NCBI GenBank assembly: GCA_018398815.1 | Contig: CM031596.1 | Location: 64,671,766 to 64,735,765 of the forward strand | Length of the DNA: 64,000 nucleotides | Direction of reading: 5' to 3' | Origin: Conus ventricosus | Lineage: Eukaryota; Mollusca; Gastropoda; Neogastropoda; Conidae | Shown: one piece after another, positions 25,701 to 35,638 of the stretch | How the letters are laid out: every line of letters starts with the position of its first letter | Position numbering within the stretch: the first letter of the stretch is position 1 | Program-made: the position numbers and the translations under genes | Notes under the pieces: model-generated | Seen by the model: only the letters and a program-made list of their open reading frames with translations | What the model was told of the DNA's origin: nothing | Database searches by the model: none

Positions 25701-27616
25701 CTGCCATTAACATTTAACTGCCATTCTGCCATTACCGCTTAAAATTGCTGGTCTTCATTCTACTACATGAGTGACAGTTTGTCGCATTCCGGTTTTGGTT
25801 TCTTTGGAAGCTTTTAGAGTCCGGATACATTGAATTGAAATTATTGCTATTGTAGATGTGGCCATTGTGTGCACAGGGCTTCAATTTTACCATAAAGATT
25901 TTTTAAGCAGTTCTTTTTGAACTTGTGTCAAGAGTGACATAAGTGACAGTGATAGGTTACTGTTATTGAAGGCAGTTCCGCTCCCCAACCATTGTTGAAT
26001 CAATAGTGAAGGGTCAGAAAGCCACATGGACTGAGGACTGTCTGTATGCATTAGTGCTTGCTTCCATCTTCAGTGGAAATGTGTGATATGACCAAGAAGG
26101 GGGAGTTGGTATCAAGGTTATGGATGGATTCTGGATTTTATCCTGTCAGGAAATGACCCCATTGGTCACTTGTAAACATTAATAACACACAGATAGACAC
26201 ATGATGAACAGTTGACTACATCCACCTCTAAGATTTTTATATAAAAGATTTTATTTGAGGGGGTTTGACTTAAAAAGAAAACTGAGTTTCAAAAGTTCAA
26301 ATTAAGTTTGTTTGGTCCTCTAGAAAATTGGTATGGTAGTTGCTAGAATGTAATGTCAAATATGTTGGTAGTTAAGTATGAAGTGATGCGGAGAGATATA
26401 AACAGTGGCAAGGAAGATAACCTGTGCTCATTTTGTGAAACAGGGATGTGCAGAATTGCCTACTGTCACGGAATAGCCATATTTGTTATGGAAAATTAAC
26501 ATCAAAATCGAGGTTTGTTCCGGACGTTACGGTCAGAAATCGCGTGTTCTGGGGAAAAAAAAAAGAAAACGAAAACGAAATCAAACGAGTGGACAATTTT
26601 TCACTGAGGGACAAACCAGATGACGGTTAGGACACTTGAATTGAAGCGCTGTGCGCATGCTCACACGGCCATATCCATCGACGAAACATACGGAACGGAG
26701 CCGAGGTTCAGAAAACGCGTGCTCGACCATCAAACATGGCTAGCATCAAGACTGCGAAGCGAGTGTGCGAGACAGATGATGAAGATACTCAAAATGGACC
26801 CCAGCGGCAGCCGCGAAAAAAATAAGATCGCCGTCGGAAGGTTGAGTGTTCCTGACATTTTTCAATTTTCAATTTGTTCCTGATCTTAATAACATCTGTT
26901 CCTGATAGTAAGATTTTGGGGTAGGCATGTCTGGATATGTACATTACACCAGATTATAGATGTTCGTGGTACCTGTTCACCTAGTAGTTTTACACGTGGA
27001 GAGGAAACACATTAATTAAACATGGAAACTTCTCTCTGAAAAAAATTTCCAGACTTTGTCATACATCTAGAGTGAACCCATGTAAACAATACAAACAGTA
27101 GAAAAAAAGTAGAATCTCAATAACATTTATTCAATACTAGTGCAGTCTTTAGTAGATCTTTAGTATTGTCAAACAAACAGAACCCAAGCACATGTAGCCT
27201 TGGTATATAGCTGTTATGAAAGGAAGTCTTAACTTCTTCAGAGCTTCTGACCAAAGAAGAACCGGTGCCAGCGATTGAATATCAATTTGCTGACCTTTCC
27301 CTGTTTTTAGCTACAGAGCTGCCTAACATGGATCCATGTGAGGAACAGTCTTGCATCTGTTGATATGAATGTACTTATTTAATGTACATGATGTGAATGG
27401 TATTTATTGCTGTGTCTGTCGAAAATGAGAACCACAACCAGTGTAAGCGCCTGCCTTCTATCAACAGTGATGAATGGCCAAGAAGTGATAATTTGGTTGA
27501 TGGTACTGAGGATAATTTTGTATTCCCACTGAATATTTGATTGGAAGCACTCACTCATTATAAATAATGAAGATTTGGTTTTATTTGTGAGTTTCTGAAA
27601 TTGCTGTATATGTATT

Positions 27617-27652
<36 letters not shown>

Positions 27653-28510
27653 TTTATTTAGTTTTTTGTATTCGTTTGCTTGGTTTTGATATCTAATCTT
27701 TATTGAACAACAATTTTCTTTTTCTGTTTAACATAGAGAATGTAGTTAATCTGTGGAGAAAAAAAAAGTTTTTATAGAGATTTCTTTGGCAGGATGAAGA
27801 GCAAATTAATGAATATCTGCTTATTTTTATCAACACATTCAAAATCACCTGTCAATAGGAAATCACTCTTACATTAGGCTGGCACTGAAAGGATCAAGTG
27901 AGGCGATGGAGGGAGGATGTTAAATGGGCAAATACATTACTTTCGTTCCTTGTTCAGTATTCGCCGAGGAAAATTCTGTACAATACTATATGCCTAGGTT
28001 TTCATTGATGTATGTCTGTGTTATGTCTTCCATGATTTGTTTGCAGCTTATTTCTCCATCAAACATCGCAACTTACGGGCTTTGTGTGCCCTGGCCACGT
28101 TTGACAGACAGGAACTGCAGAACAACGTTATCCTTAGTGTGTGAGTGGAGACCTTTCACTGTGCTCTGATATCTGTACTGCTGTCAAATGTTACTGAAAC
28201 ATTAGAGACTTGCACCAGGCTGCCTACCTGTCTGTCACTCCATCTCATTTCCTTTTGAACCCTGGTCTTGGTCTTTAAAGGCTTAAACAACACAGTGGGG
28301 ATTATGTAGGTCAGGTATCTCCTGTGCTTTGTCCGAGAGGGCCCAGCCCCGTTTTGTTTTTATTCAGTTCTCTTTGGTCTTTATTTATGTACCGTTTATT
28401 TATCTTTATGCTCAACATACTACATGTGTATGGCTCAACAAATATGTCATGATGTAAAGTATGAAGTCCTTTGCATGCAGTGGTAAACTTATCATCAAAG
28501 TGGAACTTCT

Positions 28511-28552
<42 letters not shown>

Positions 28553-31500
28553 AGTGTGTCAGTGTGTGTTGTTTGTTTTTGATTTGTCTGCAAATTTCAA
28601 TTCTTTTCTTTTTTCTTTCTTTTTCTTTAGCTCTTTTTGTCATCACCTTGTTTATCTAGCTCTTTTGTTGTTGTTGATTATCCTTATCTCTCTTTTTATG
28701 TTTTTCTACATTTTCTAATTTTTAGCTTTGAATCACTATTCAATATTGTTTTTTATGTAAGTAATTTTGATTGTTATAGTCATAGAACATTCTGAACTGT
28801 TTGCATCAATCTATAGTCGGGTGCACTGGTGTGGGTTTTTTTTTTTTTTTTTTAAAAATTATTCTGTATTTGTGTCTGTCCACCTCCATTCATCATACTT
28901 ATTTTTCTAGAACTGACGAGGGGAGTCATATTCCTTCATTTAAACTGCTTAGATTCATTCTCCTTACATTGGATATTTGTGTGTGTGTGTGTGTGTGTGT
29001 TTTTAAATTCATCTCTGTTTTGTACATGTATAAATATGTAAATTTCTGCTTGTCTGTCAGTTCCTTCAAGCAGTTTCTGGAACTGGAGCCACAGCTGCGT
29101 GACATCCTGCACAACTTCTACAATTCCAAGTATGCATCCTGCCTGAAGCTGCTGGTGGACATCAAGGACAATCTGCTGCTAGACATCTACCTGGCGCCGC
29201 ATGTGGCCACCCTCTATGTCAAGATCAGGAATCGCGCTCTGTGTCAGGTGGGTGGGGAGGTTGTCTAGCCTGCCTGACAAAACCAGTGCATAATGGGTTT
29301 TTGTTTGTTTGTTTTTTGTGCATCTTTAATTTTATTTGTTTAATTTTGCTGCCACATTTTTAGTACCGTCAGAGTGGCATGATCTTGTATCCAGCTCCCT
29401 TACCGCCTTCCCAAACACCTTCTGCAAGGAGAGTGCGCAGTCTGTCTGACTCCGCCCGTCTCCTACAGGGATGTATATTGACCTAGAACAGCTGTATCAT
29501 TCCTAAACACCTCCTTTTGCAAGGAGAGCAGACCTGCCTCTATGTACCGTTTTCAACAGTGAAGCTCCATTATGTTTGGTTGTGTTTCATGCTATTGTTG
29601 TGACTTTCAAACTTCTGGTAATTTGAGAGCTGTTGAGCAAAGGTTTTTGGTTTTTGTGTGTGTTTAAACAAAAAAAAAAAGCTTGATGTATCTGTCTCAT
29701 AGCAATAATGTCACAACCAGGGGACGAAAAAGAAAAACAGCTTCAGTACCAGCATGTTCCTCTGAAATTTAACAGGTATTCTGCTCTGAAACTCAATTTG
29801 CATGTACACTTTCTTGAAACAGTGTTTTACCTGCTGTGGCCTGTCATTGCCTATGCTGTTGTTTGACCTTAAATCAGTCTTCAATCAACATGTAAAATAC
29901 AATTCATGCACATTTTTTGTTTTGTTTGTGACTGTTTCAGTATTTCAGCCCCTACCTGTCGGCAGACATGCACAAGATGGCCTCAGCATTCAACACCACA
30001 GTGGGGGCCTTGGAGGATGAGCTGATGCAACTGATTCTGGATGACCAGATCAATGCCCGTATTGATTCACACAACAAGGTAGCATGGGTTGACAGGGCGT
30101 GTGCGTTACACTACAGATGCACGCTCTGGAATTTTTGCATAGTTTTACCAAACTGGTTTTTGTTGTTGTTGTTGTCTCTCTCATTAATCTAGGTGTGAAA
30201 ATGAATATTTGTTTGAGGCACTAAAAAATAATTTTTCTTTTTCAGTACCCTCCAGCCGATGACTGCACCCTTCCTCTCTGCACTCTGCTCCCACCTCCCC
30301 ACTGTCACACAAAACACACACGGACATACACATACCCCAGATACATCGTCAGTGATGACATTAAGTTTTTTGTTTTAACAGATGGATGAACTTCAGCCCT
30401 TCATGAAATATAGAATTTTTGATGCAAAGAATGAGGCTGTTGGCAGCATTCTAATGGTGGAAGTGCTTTAATTTCCATTGGGACAAACAGTGTAAAGGCA
30501 AAGTGTCTGTTTTCAATTTATGATCGTCAAAATACCCATTCATGAGAATAAAGAGTAGTGAAATACAAGATATAAATATATACGAGTGAAGAGAAATGAG
30601 ACATCAGTGAAAACCATTCATCTGACAGTTCTAGTAGCTGAACTGTAAGCCTGTACAAATGATTAGTTCTAGTACATGCACCATTTCATATATATATATA
30701 TATATATATAGAGTAGAATTGTTAGGAAAGGAATATTTTAATGCTTGTGTATTATTTTTAAGAAAAGAAGTTTTGGTTACACATACCTCAGTACAGTAAT
30801 TCCATGTCGGTTCAGTACATTCCAGTGTGCTTGCTTACAGATTCTGTATGCCAGAGACATTGACCAAAGAAGCAGCACGTTTGAGAAATCGCTGGCGATG
30901 GGCAGAGATTATCAACGGAGGACAAAGGTGATCTTTTGGAAGATGCGTCATTTCTGTACCTTTGCATGCCTGGATTGGTATGATTTATTTCATTGAACAA
31001 ATTTTCAAACGAGATTTCCACTTTTATTCTGTTCGAGAACATGCCAGGGCTGCCTACCCCCTTCCGCCTCTTTCAGGGACATACTTTTTCAAAACCAGGG
31101 ACACTGACTGATTTCCAGGGACACATGCAGCGGTAGCACATATCACAACCACATCAACATTAAAGTGAAAGCTTACCTTTATTTACACTGTGTACAACTT
31201 CTACAATGCTACTTTGCTTCTAGCGCACTGAAACTTCTTTGCGATGTCCGAGTCAGGAAACATCAATTTAACGCCTCTGTTTAGCTTGTCCAGCGCAGCC
31301 ATCGGCAAATTCAGTTCAGCTGCAAGGTCAACCATCATCGTTTCAGCTCTTATGACGTCAAAAGTTTCCTGACTGGTTGACATCTGAGCGCGCTGAAAGA
31401 ATCCGCTAATGTTACAAGATTTCTCGCTCTCACGGATTTTTGTGTTCTTCTTGTGCTTTTCAGTGGCGACATGACGGGTTATTTCATCCCTACCTCCAGA

Positions 31501-33246
31501 TCCGATGGAGAACTCACACGCACAAATTTCACAAGACGCGTAAAGTCTCGATCTTGCCACGCTTGATGAACGGCCAGGTTTCCGTATATTTTGACAGGAA
31601 TGTCTGCCGACGTTTCTTCTTCTTGAGAGAAGCCCCATAGTCGAGATCGCCGTCGGCATTTTTACGCTTTCCGTGTTTCGCGTCCATTTTTCTCGCTTTC
31701 AAAACTCGGGAAGACGGTGTTTTATATATGCGCATGCGCACTGGTCGGTTCGGCAATGTTCGGGTCTTTCCGACGGATTTGGTCAGGATGGCCACGACCG
31801 AAGTCGGTCAGTCGGTGATCAGCTGACGAACTCGACTTCGTTTTTTTGTTGTTGTTGTTGTTGTTTCCTCCCGAATTTTTTTTTCGCGGGACATAGAATA
31901 AAAAAGTGGATTCCAGGGACAGGCTGCATGATTTCATTATTTCGGGGGACAAATACGGATACTCCGGGACGGTAGGCAGCCATGACATGCACAAAATTGT
32001 CATCCTCGTTATTCAGCTTGGTACATTCTTGATCATCACGTGGTGATGCAGTCTTTACCACAACAAGAAGAGGCTTGAGTTTTCACTGGGAACTTGTGCT
32101 TGCTTTCCAGAAAGTATAGTCACGATGGTGATTTGCTCCCCAGTCATTTCACTTCCTGCAAATAGGGGAAGGAGGGGAGAGGGTTGTCATGACCCATCAT
32201 CTGCGGCTCTTTACACTGTCCCGCTCCATCAGCAAAAGGAGGGCTGGGTTCAACGAATTTAGTTCTGCTTGTAGTCCAGCGAGTCTCAGATTTAGGCCTT
32301 TTTTCTGGATCTCCAGAGGACACAAAATTTTCTGTTTGTTTTCTTTGCTAGTTAGCTGGTTTGGGCTTTTTCGATCATGGTTATTTCAGGCTGTCTTCTT
32401 CCATCGCCTCATCCCATAGATGTTATCGGGAATCGTGGGGTGGGGTAAAAGTGGAATGTATCCTTCTGTCTGCATGGGGAGGAAGTCAAGTTTCCCAGCA
32501 TACCAGGAGTAGATCTCAACCAATTGCTACAGACAGCCAGGATGGATTGTGTTAATGAGGGGAAAGCTAAACAACGCCATTAAGATTGGGTGTTTACATT
32601 TCATCAGGTCTTTTTCATTTTTCCCCGTATCCAACTTTTTGATTGGAATCTTGCTGTCTTTGAAAACTCAGATGGTTGATTAGGATAGCTTGGGTGTTTT
32701 ATCCCATGGTTGACAGCTTTGGATTTTGTTTTTCGGTGAGGCAAATTTAATACCTCAGGCAATGTGGTCTCTCAGTTTGTGCAAGAAGTACACAAAGTAG
32801 ATAATTCAAGTTGAAAGAATAGTAGTAGTTGAAGCGCAAAGTTTTATTAATTCCATTTATTTGATGGTATGAAAATCATGATTTATTGATCTCTGTCGGA
32901 GATTGATTGTGCTGGTGGTAGCCACGAAAAGAAAATGTTAAAAAATCGCTGAAGTGCATCTCGTTTTAGCAGACCAGTGCCTGAAAGTGCCTGAACTGTT
33001 GCAAAAAGGTTTCTGACACACCCACATGTATTGACATGCTTTCTTGGTTTATTATGTAGTATGACAAGAACATGAACTTGGAGGAGTGGGTGAAGAGATA
33101 AAAGCTCACCAAGCTTATGCTCATGGTTGTTTCAGGCTCTGATCCTGAGGGCAGCTGTGCTGAAGAGTCAGATTCAGGTGAAGGTGAACGCGACCGACAA
33201 GAACAGCAAAGCCCTCATGACCTTTGAAAGCCCACAAGAGTCATGA
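10433..33246 (+). CDS. GPS1: COP9 signalosome complex subunit 1 (CSN1/GPS1), 12 coding exons
   Basis: CSN1 is a scaffold subunit of the COP9 signalosome, which removes NEDD8 from cullin-RING ubiquitin ligases in nucleus and cytosol. Exons: 10433-10459, 13037-13135, 20202-20386, 21169-21330, 21946-22081, 22968-23039, 25256-25396, 28047-28140, 29061-29247, 29941-30078, 30841-30927, 33136-33246. Phases agree at every junction once one missing base in exon 8 is allowed. The product is about 479 residues, close to the family length. It reads as family-typical sequence throughout: VEPMQVDG near the N-terminus, [60 protein letters not shown], then the helical-repeat/PCI region (roughly residues 270-430) with [37 protein letters not shown] and [14 protein letters not shown]. 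All donors are GT and acceptors AG; exon 2 has a weak donor (gttggt) fixed by the reading frame. The identification is certain; the exact exon 2 donor is slightly less so. Confidence 0.96.
10510..11180. repeat. CT-rich microsatellites and a diverged ~390-bp tandem duplication
   Basis: The block around ctttgtcatatattcatttta, including ctgtctgttttta and ttgtacgtt, occurs at about 10693-10790 and again at about 11085-11150, each copy preceded by a (GT)n run. Between them are CT tracts and a C-run (10905-10919). It lies in GPS1 intron 1. Confidence 0.7.
11355..11490 (+). mobile_element. Probable retroelement 3' end with (TCTCG)n tail
   Basis: A tract reading ggtgaggactggatgtaaaaaagcac, split here as ggtgaggactgg and atgtaaaaaagcac, leads to aataaag and then a pentamer array of TCTCG/TCTCA units at 11430-11487. 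This looks like a polyadenylated retroelement end with a simple-repeat tail. No coding part is attached. Confidence 0.4.
11587..11872 (-). mobile_element. tRNA-headed SINE, 5' two-thirds (copy A)
   Basis: On the - strand a tRNA-like head has box A (tagctcagttggtagag) and a box B (ggttcgaattt-type, slightly mutated). It is followed by the same body as at 15030-15232 (ccctcggagttaac, gactccattccccatacag, aaaccgaggttc, aaaatcccatcaccaac, ggccagtttggccgttggtatgg), ending at the catagcatgcac block. The 3' third is missing. Confidence 0.8.
11876..12100. repeat. (CT)n microsatellite and C-run
   Basis: Long CT tracts with short interruptions end in a 20-base C-run at 12077-12099. Confidence 0.95.
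12110..12368 (+). mobile_element. 5'-truncated LINE, 3' end only (sibling of the LINE at 15233-19925)
   Basis: It matches 19640-19920 block for block: gatgccccacctgatgtt versus gatgtcccgcctgatgtg, gagattaacatttttcatctg, gaagaaagatttttat, then gacagccttgatatggccc and tttgcggtcggctgagctata. Only the last ~15-20 codons of ORF2 and the 3' UTR remain. Confidence 0.8.
12370..13036. other. GPS1 intron 1, right part
   Basis: Unique-looking AT-rich intron sequence. No repeat or RNA gene was recognised before the exon 2 acceptor. Confidence 0.5.
13136..14530. other. GPS1 intron 2, left part
   Basis: No gene seen. A short (GT)n tract lies at 14013-14043. Open frames such as 13697-14056 cross it and lack recognisable motifs. 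Confidence 0.5.
14545..14722. repeat. (GT)n microsatellite
   Basis: Two long GT runs are separated by an imperfect GC-containing section and a short unique spacer. Confidence 0.95.
14963..15232 (+). mobile_element. tRNA-headed SINE, 5' part, interrupted by a LINE (copy B left)
   Basis: The head has box A tagctcagttggtagagcg and box B gggttcgaacc. The body matches copy A through ggccagtttggccgttggtatggatgacac, where the LINE begins. The SINE resumes at 19939. A preceding 15-base duplication (ggattggaagccgga) lies at 14937-14966. The head is not a tRNA gene: the two acceptor strands do not pair. Confidence 0.85.
15220..15232 (+). repeat. Left target-site duplication of the nested LINE
   Basis: gtatggatgacac here recurs exactly at 19926-19938 on the other side of the LINE. 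Other SINE copies carry this stretch only once. Confidence 0.9.
15233..19925 (+). mobile_element. Decayed full-span LINE with endonuclease, RT and RNase H
   Basis: The 5' end is GC-rich (cctccgggggttgcgacctt). An ORF1 remnant follows (15540-15985: [22 protein letters not shown], then proline-rich). ORF2 starts near 16069 with an AP-endonuclease N-terminus ([26 protein letters not shown]). RT blocks lie at 17490-18110 ([43 protein letters not shown]). RNase H is at 18900-19310 ([27 protein letters not shown] end), and a zinc-finger-like [18 protein letters not shown] at 19560-19615. Many frameshifts and stops. The RNase H domain points to the I-like group of LINEs. It ends just before the right target duplication. 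Confidence 0.9.
19926..19938 (+). repeat. Right target-site duplication of the nested LINE
   Basis: Exact copy of the 13 bases at 15220-15232, following the LINE 3' end. Confidence 0.9.
19939..20197 (+). mobile_element. SINE 3' part with (ATT)n tail (copy B right)
   Basis: It continues the SINE after the LINE: catagcatgcaccctgcgtg, then gatattgactggatgacac, ttcagtcggcactacccagg and ttgtaaagcgcttagagc...ggcgctatataaat, ending in repeated ATT. It matches copy C at 34936-35180. The tail runs up to the GPS1 exon 3 acceptor at 20201. Confidence 0.85.
22540..22967. other. GPS1 intron 5, right part
   Basis: Contains a (GT)n tract at 22697-22726 and otherwise nothing recognisable. Confidence 0.5.
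23609..25099 (-). mobile_element. piggyBac-type element with N-terminal transposase remnant
   Basis: The element is bounded by TTAA at 23609-23612 and 25096-25099. Terminal inverted repeats are CCCTCTGCCTACC (23613 onward) and, reversed at the right end, CCCAATGCCTACC: 11 of 13 positions agree. On the - strand a frame from ATG at 24829 reads [14 protein letters not shown], a stop, then [20 protein letters not shown], an acidic N-terminus of piggyBac style. Further down (about 24430-24330) is [16 protein letters not shown], resembling the start of the catalytic domain. The DDD catalytic core is not present in 1.48 kb. A second internal repeat of gcggtcgatctcggtcgatc occurs near the right end. 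It lies in GPS1 intron 6. Confidence 0.75.
25397..26440. other. GPS1 intron 7, left part
   Basis: A 22-base tandem duplication (ttgtttygtctgtggaacat) lies at 25528-25572. No other feature recognised. Confidence 0.5.
26451..26933 (+). mobile_element. Short hAT-type element (family member 1)
   Basis: Termini CAGAATTGCCTACTG and, reversed at the right, CAGACATGCCTACCC form imperfect inverted repeats. Flanking hexamers are gatgtg (left) and gatatg (right). Inside, 26736-26825 encodes a 29-residue start ([17 protein letters not shown]..), like the N-terminus of the third element at 36000. It lies in GPS1 intron 7. Confidence 0.6.
27605..27651. repeat. Poly-C tract
   Basis: About 32 uninterrupted C bases in intron 7 of GPS1, a likely site of length error in assembly. 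Confidence 0.9.
28047..28140 (+). CDS. GPS1: GPS1 exon 8, apparent one-base deletion
   Basis: The exon starts [11 protein letters not shown] and ends [20 protein letters not shown], both strongly conserved, but the halves are in different frames. The expected Tyr-Gly-Gly/Ala-Leu-Cys run is short by one base at the GGG near 28077. With one more G the exon would be 95 nt and both neighbouring exons would stay in frame; as written it is 94 nt and frame is lost. A homopolymer sequencing error is the simplest cause; a real allele is possible. Confidence 0.85.
28141..29060. other. GPS1 intron 8
   Basis: Simple repeats only: (GT)n at 28511-28551 and 28977-29000, and T-runs. Confidence 0.6.
31045..31984 (-). 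mobile_element. hAT-type element with N-terminal transposase (family member 2)
   Basis: Terminal inverted repeats CAGGGCTGCCTACC and GGTAGGCAGCCATG differ at one position. The hexamer acatgc flanks both ends (31039-31044, 31985-31990). Transposase remnant on the - strand, 31687-31201, with one frameshift: [10 protein letters not shown] start, a C2H2-type finger (CEICACEF ... HVATEKHKK), then [21 protein letters not shown] and [16 protein letters not shown], which match hAT transposases of this zinc-finger group. The catalytic and dimerisation parts are absent. Subterminal gggaca-type repeats lie near both ends. It is inserted antisense in GPS1 intron 11. Confidence 0.75.
31985..33135. other. 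GPS1 intron 11, right part
   Basis: No gene, RNA or clear repeat recognised. Confidence 0.4.
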
Positions 33247-33439
33247 CAACGTGCTCCCTTTTCATCCTTCTCATAAGTTAGCTGGCGGTGAAAATGCATA
33301 TGTGATTGTCCGCATGCAGGTTTGGGGTGTAAACAGGTGTGCCACATGCAGATCTACCTGCACATTTCATTGATCACACCACATTACCCACATCATTTGC
33401 AGTAGCATTGTTTTTTGTTTTGTTTTGTTGTTTGCTGTC

Positions 33440-33818
33440 CTGTCTTCTGTGTCAGCTCAGTGGCCCTGCATCCACGTTGCTCATTCTGACCTCGCGTTAA
33501 GGGTCACCATGTGGCCTGACCCTCCACCAGCCCCAGCGCTCCACAGGGAGCAGTCAGTATTAAGTTGTCATGAGGCAAACCACCAGAGGAGACGCTGCAC
33601 TGCTGCTGAGTCACATTGGTGGTGTTCAGTGGCGCCTGTTCTGAATAATTGCTTAGTCGCAGAGTTGGCGTGAGTGAACTCTTCCATCCGGAGGGCGCCA
33701 ATATGTCCATCAACGACAGTCTCCATAAATTTGTGGATACCGGTGACCCTGATAGAATCAAGCCAAGACCATAGACATGGCGAGGCGATAGAAACTGGTC
33801 ACCATAGGGGCAGGGCAT
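33440..33818 (-). repeat. Interspersed ~375-bp repeat (copy 2)
   Basis: Read on the - strand it begins catgccctgcccctatggtgacc, passes gactaagcaatt and gccactgaacacc, and ends in the cagcagtgcagcgtctcct block. It therefore matches copy 3 along its length and copy 1 in the 3' third. It lies just downstream of the GPS1 stop and may form part of the 3' UTR. Confidence 0.6.
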
Positions 33819-34074
33819 GAAGGGCCACGGAATTTGAGATTCATTTTTTCTATGCTATTGTTTAGGATGATAGTGATGCCAGGGATTTCCATTCTGGTCT
33901 GAGACTACACGACAGGGCTGTACTCTTGTTTACTTTCATAATATATTCCAGTTGTCAACCAGGCCTGAGAGATACAGACACTTGCAGCGTTGGTCAGGAA
34001 AATTGAGCAACATTCTCAGAGATACATTCATTGTTAGATGAAACTTGACTGTGTGGTCCTAGTCTTCCCAGTTT

Positions 34075-34215
34075 AGCCTATAGCCAACTCAGCTCTGGGT
34101 CGGAGCTGGTCGGGGCAGAAAAATCCCACAAACAAATGGTTCTGATTGGATTCGAACCCAGGACCTCCCAGTTGAGAGTCTGTGACGCTAACCACTTTGC
34201 CATGGCGGCTGGTAT
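34075..34215 (-). mobile_element. Second tRNA-headed SINE family
   Basis: On the - strand: box A-like tggcaaagtggttagcg and box B gggttcgaatcc, 45 bp apart. A body with tgggatttttctgcc and gagctgagttggc follows. The head differs from the SINE at 14963, so this is another family. The acceptor arms do not pair, so it is not a tRNA gene. Confidence 0.65.
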
Positions 34216-34794
34216 TGCAGCAGCATTGTATGTCTGGCACAGTCATTAACGTTGTTCTTCTTTGAGTGTAAATGTGGTGCTGGTTCTCCTTTACCTGGTC
34301 AGCTGAGTTTTCGTTAGTTAGTGGTTTAAGGCTGATCATTTGTGTTTCAGCTCCCTCCTCAGTGTTTTCTGACTTTTGTTTTTCCTTCAGGCATGTGGCA
34401 TGCCTGGTTACTGGCAGACTGAAAGTGTGTAGAACTTGAGCACAGTTTCTTTCATCGTTCATTTATCATGGCCTTCTCATTGCCATGTTGGGTGTGTCTA
34501 GTTAAAGTGGACTGTATGTTTTGTGTGACTTTGGATCATTCATGATGGAAACTACTTCAGGTGCTCAAGTGCTTCTTATATACCAACCACTCCTCAGCTG
34601 GACATTTTCTGTGGACGTGAATTCTATTTTGATTGTGTGTACAATAGGCTCAGGAATGAATGGAAGAAATTTGTCTTTGAATTTGGTGTTAGCAAATGTG
34701 CGACACATTGGAAAGTTTGTAAGCATGCTTTCCTGTTCAGGTTTGATCACATTGTTTTGATTCTTGTTGCATGAAGATGTTTTGTTTCATTTAT

Positions 34795-34800
34795 GAATAA
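34795..34800 (+). terminator. Candidate GPS1 polyadenylation signal
   Basis: AATAAA about 1.55 kb after the GPS1 stop is the first canonical hexamer I see downstream on the + strand. The intervening sequence contains repeats, so the true 3' end could be earlier at a non-canonical signal. Confidence 0.3.
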
Positions 34801-34935
34801 ATCTGAATCAAAATGAGTTGGCATGCGTGGTAATGACTTTTGTTTTGTACTATGTGTACTTTGCCTTGTTGTAGCGACGTGAAATGTTTTTATCTATTTG
34901 GGACTGATGTTGACATGTGGGACTGACAGTGTTAA

Positions 34936-35305
34936 AATATGTTAATTATTATTATCATTATTACTACTTAAATAGCACCTATCCTCCGCTAGAGACCAAG
35001 CTCTAGGCGCTTTACAATCCACACTCGTTTACACAACGGGCTACCTACCTGGGTAGTGCCGACTGAAGAGCCGACAGTTCATTCAGTTGTTTTCTGTGTC
35101 ATCCAGTCAATATCGTTCAATATTGTTTACTCAGTTTCCTTACTTCCTTCATTCTTTCCATTTCTCACGCAGGGTGCATGCTATGTGTAACGTATCGTCC
35201 ATACCAACAGCCAAACTGGCCTTCTCTTTTGAAAGCTGGTGATGGGATTTTACATGTGTGCAAGCTGTTATCATCCGTTCACACACGGAACCTCGGTTTA
35301 TAGTC
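34936..35305 (-). mobile_element. tRNA-headed SINE, 3' two-thirds (copy C)
   Basis: On the - strand it runs from aaaccgaggttccgtgtgtgaac through ggctgttggtatgg, catagcatgcaccctgcgtg, gatattgactggatgacac and aagcgcctagagcttgg to (ATT)n. It is the uninterrupted homologue of the site where the LINE entered copy B. The tRNA head is lost. Confidence 0.85.
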
Positions 35306-35638
35306 AAATTCATTAATCCTGAAAAGTGATCAGTTTGACGTTTCCATAAGAATGTACTTGCCATCAATATGTGAGCTTGGAAGTGGGTTAAGCATTTTAT
35401 GCTTTTTAATCGGTCTTATGTTGCATGACTAAGCAATTAACACCAAAAAGATGTAACAAAAGTAATCCCATGTTGGGTGAATAGCTGAACACTTGGTCAG
35501 GACCTTTTTTTTTTTTCTTTAAAGCTGCTGCCACTAGTCAAGCTCAGTCAGCAATATGAATTCTGTTGAGCATGTTTCTGGGTGTACCAAGTACAAGTTC
35601 ATAAGCACACAGCACTCTTTCATTGAAAATGACGATAA

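Noticed and set aside
34130..34215. tRNA gene on the - strand
   Set aside because: Box A and box B spacing fits, but acceptor pairing is absent and SINE body follows.
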